Below, piece after piece: positions 63,430 to 64,000 of a stretch of DNA of 64,000 nucleotides. The DNA is from Oegoconia quadripuncta (taxonomy: Eukaryota > Arthropoda > Insecta > Lepidoptera > Autostichidae), in contig OX438748.1 of NCBI GenBank assembly GCA_949316235.1, forward strand, positions 23,686,575 through 23,750,574, written 5' to 3'. The notes under the pieces were generated by a model that was given only the letters and a program-made list of their open reading frames with translations, searched no databases and was not told the DNA's origin. Positions within the stretch are counted from its first letter, which is position 1, and the number at the start of each line of letters is the position of its first letter. Both the position numbers and the translations under genes were made by a program.

Positions 63430-64000
63430 TCACATCTCAGCCACCAAATAGTTCTCACAGGTTTCATAGTTTAATTGTTTTAGCCAAGTAATTAAAGTGG
63501 TTTTACAGTCGTGAAGTGATTTTATATATATGTTTAATTCTTTGTTTACTTTGTTATATACATATGTTGATCTATTTTTATATTGCGACCACGCAAAAAC
63601 AGTTCTAACTGTGTGAGAAGTAATTACATTACGTTTTTTCCTTTTCTTCAAAATATTTGGGTCAAAGGTTTTGTGGGTTTTTAGAATTAGGTGAAACATA
63701 TAAAGTTTCCGAACTGACAGCAATCCACACATACTGTAAAGGCTCTCTGTTCGGAAATACCGCTTTTTAAAATAAATAACTTTTAAAAGGGCCCTTTGTG
63801 CACGCTCTAAGTCCAAAAAGTGCGTTTTAAACGTTCCTCCCCATACGGGGATACAGTAGGTTATTATGGATTGCACCAGAGCGACATAGATGTTGTTTAG
63901 AAGGGTGTTCTGAGTATCGATAATATCTGGCGGGTTTTTTGGCACAACATGTCTCAGCGACTTGAACATCCATATAAATTTTCTAATTCTCCCAGTCAGG
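63430..64000 (-). pseudogene. LINE ORF2 C-terminal part, runs off the window
   Basis: The minus-strand frame is open from the window end to a stop at 63430, about 190 codons. It reads KFIWMFKSLRHVVPKNPPDI, IYVALVQSIITYCIPVWGGT, LERAQRALLKVIYFKKRYF and ENYLVAEM. (A)LxxSIxxYCIPVWGG and LERAQRALLKV are the conserved post-polymerase segment of Jockey/CR1-type reverse transcriptases. The polymerase boxes would lie beyond 64000. No stop or frameshift is visible in this part. Confidence 0.85.

Overview
The window looks like nuclear DNA of a butterfly or moth (Lepidoptera). It is AT-rich and has no bacterial-style operons. It is dominated by dispersed elements of types I know from lepidopteran genomes: several tRNA-headed SINE families (including one whose tail matches the common lepidopteran SINE ending in GATGATGATG), 5'-truncated non-LTR retrotransposons of several families, Helitron-like hairpin elements, mariner/Tc1 and PIF/Harbinger MITEs, and simple and satellite repeats. 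Species cannot be told from the sequence. Family names given for repeats (CR1/Zenon-like, Daphne-like, RTE-like, R1-like) come from remembered hallmarks, not from a search.

Host genes are few and tiny. The best candidates lie on the minus strand and share one design: a TATA box, a first coding micro-exon of 5-6 codons, a phase-0 intron of 1-2 kb filled with transposons, and a second exon that completes a hydrophobic signal peptide and encodes a very short tail. They are G1 (16576-17798, 47 aa, Gly/Ala/Ser-rich tail), G2 (50782-52861, 41 aa), G3 (second exon only, 56241-56345, a duplicate of G2) and G4 (60511-62722, 43 aa, Tyr/Glu-rich tail). G1, G2 and G3 share the exon-2 start TTTACGCCGTCG. 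The intron of G2 holds what looks like the promoter of another, lost copy (51588-51645). A cysteine-rich possible last exon on the same strand (45927-46104) is a weak extra candidate. I read this as a small family of secreted peptides born by tandem duplication; its function is unknown.

Layout. 1-16 kb: two perfect palindromes, then LINE/SINE debris, a Helitron-like element carrying an RTE-like insertion with target duplication, a PIF/Harbinger MITE, and a fold-back element. 16.5-18 kb: gene G1. 18-35 kb: LINE tails, three copies of one mariner-type MITE (one split by a 3-kb LINE whose 902-codon reading frame is open), a recent RTE-like insertion with a 16-bp target duplication, and a three-level nested insertion. 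35-50 kb: LINE fragments, a 5S rRNA-like fragment, a 71-bp palindromic satellite, a 10-bp satellite of 42 units, and GC-rich R1-like insertions. 50-63 kb: genes G2-G4, a possible LTR-retrotransposon leader, a Tc1/mariner remnant and a 9-bp repeat tract. 63.4-64 kb: a LINE reading frame that runs off the window end.

Most apparent reading frames other than those listed are transposon pieces, antisense shadows or repeats.
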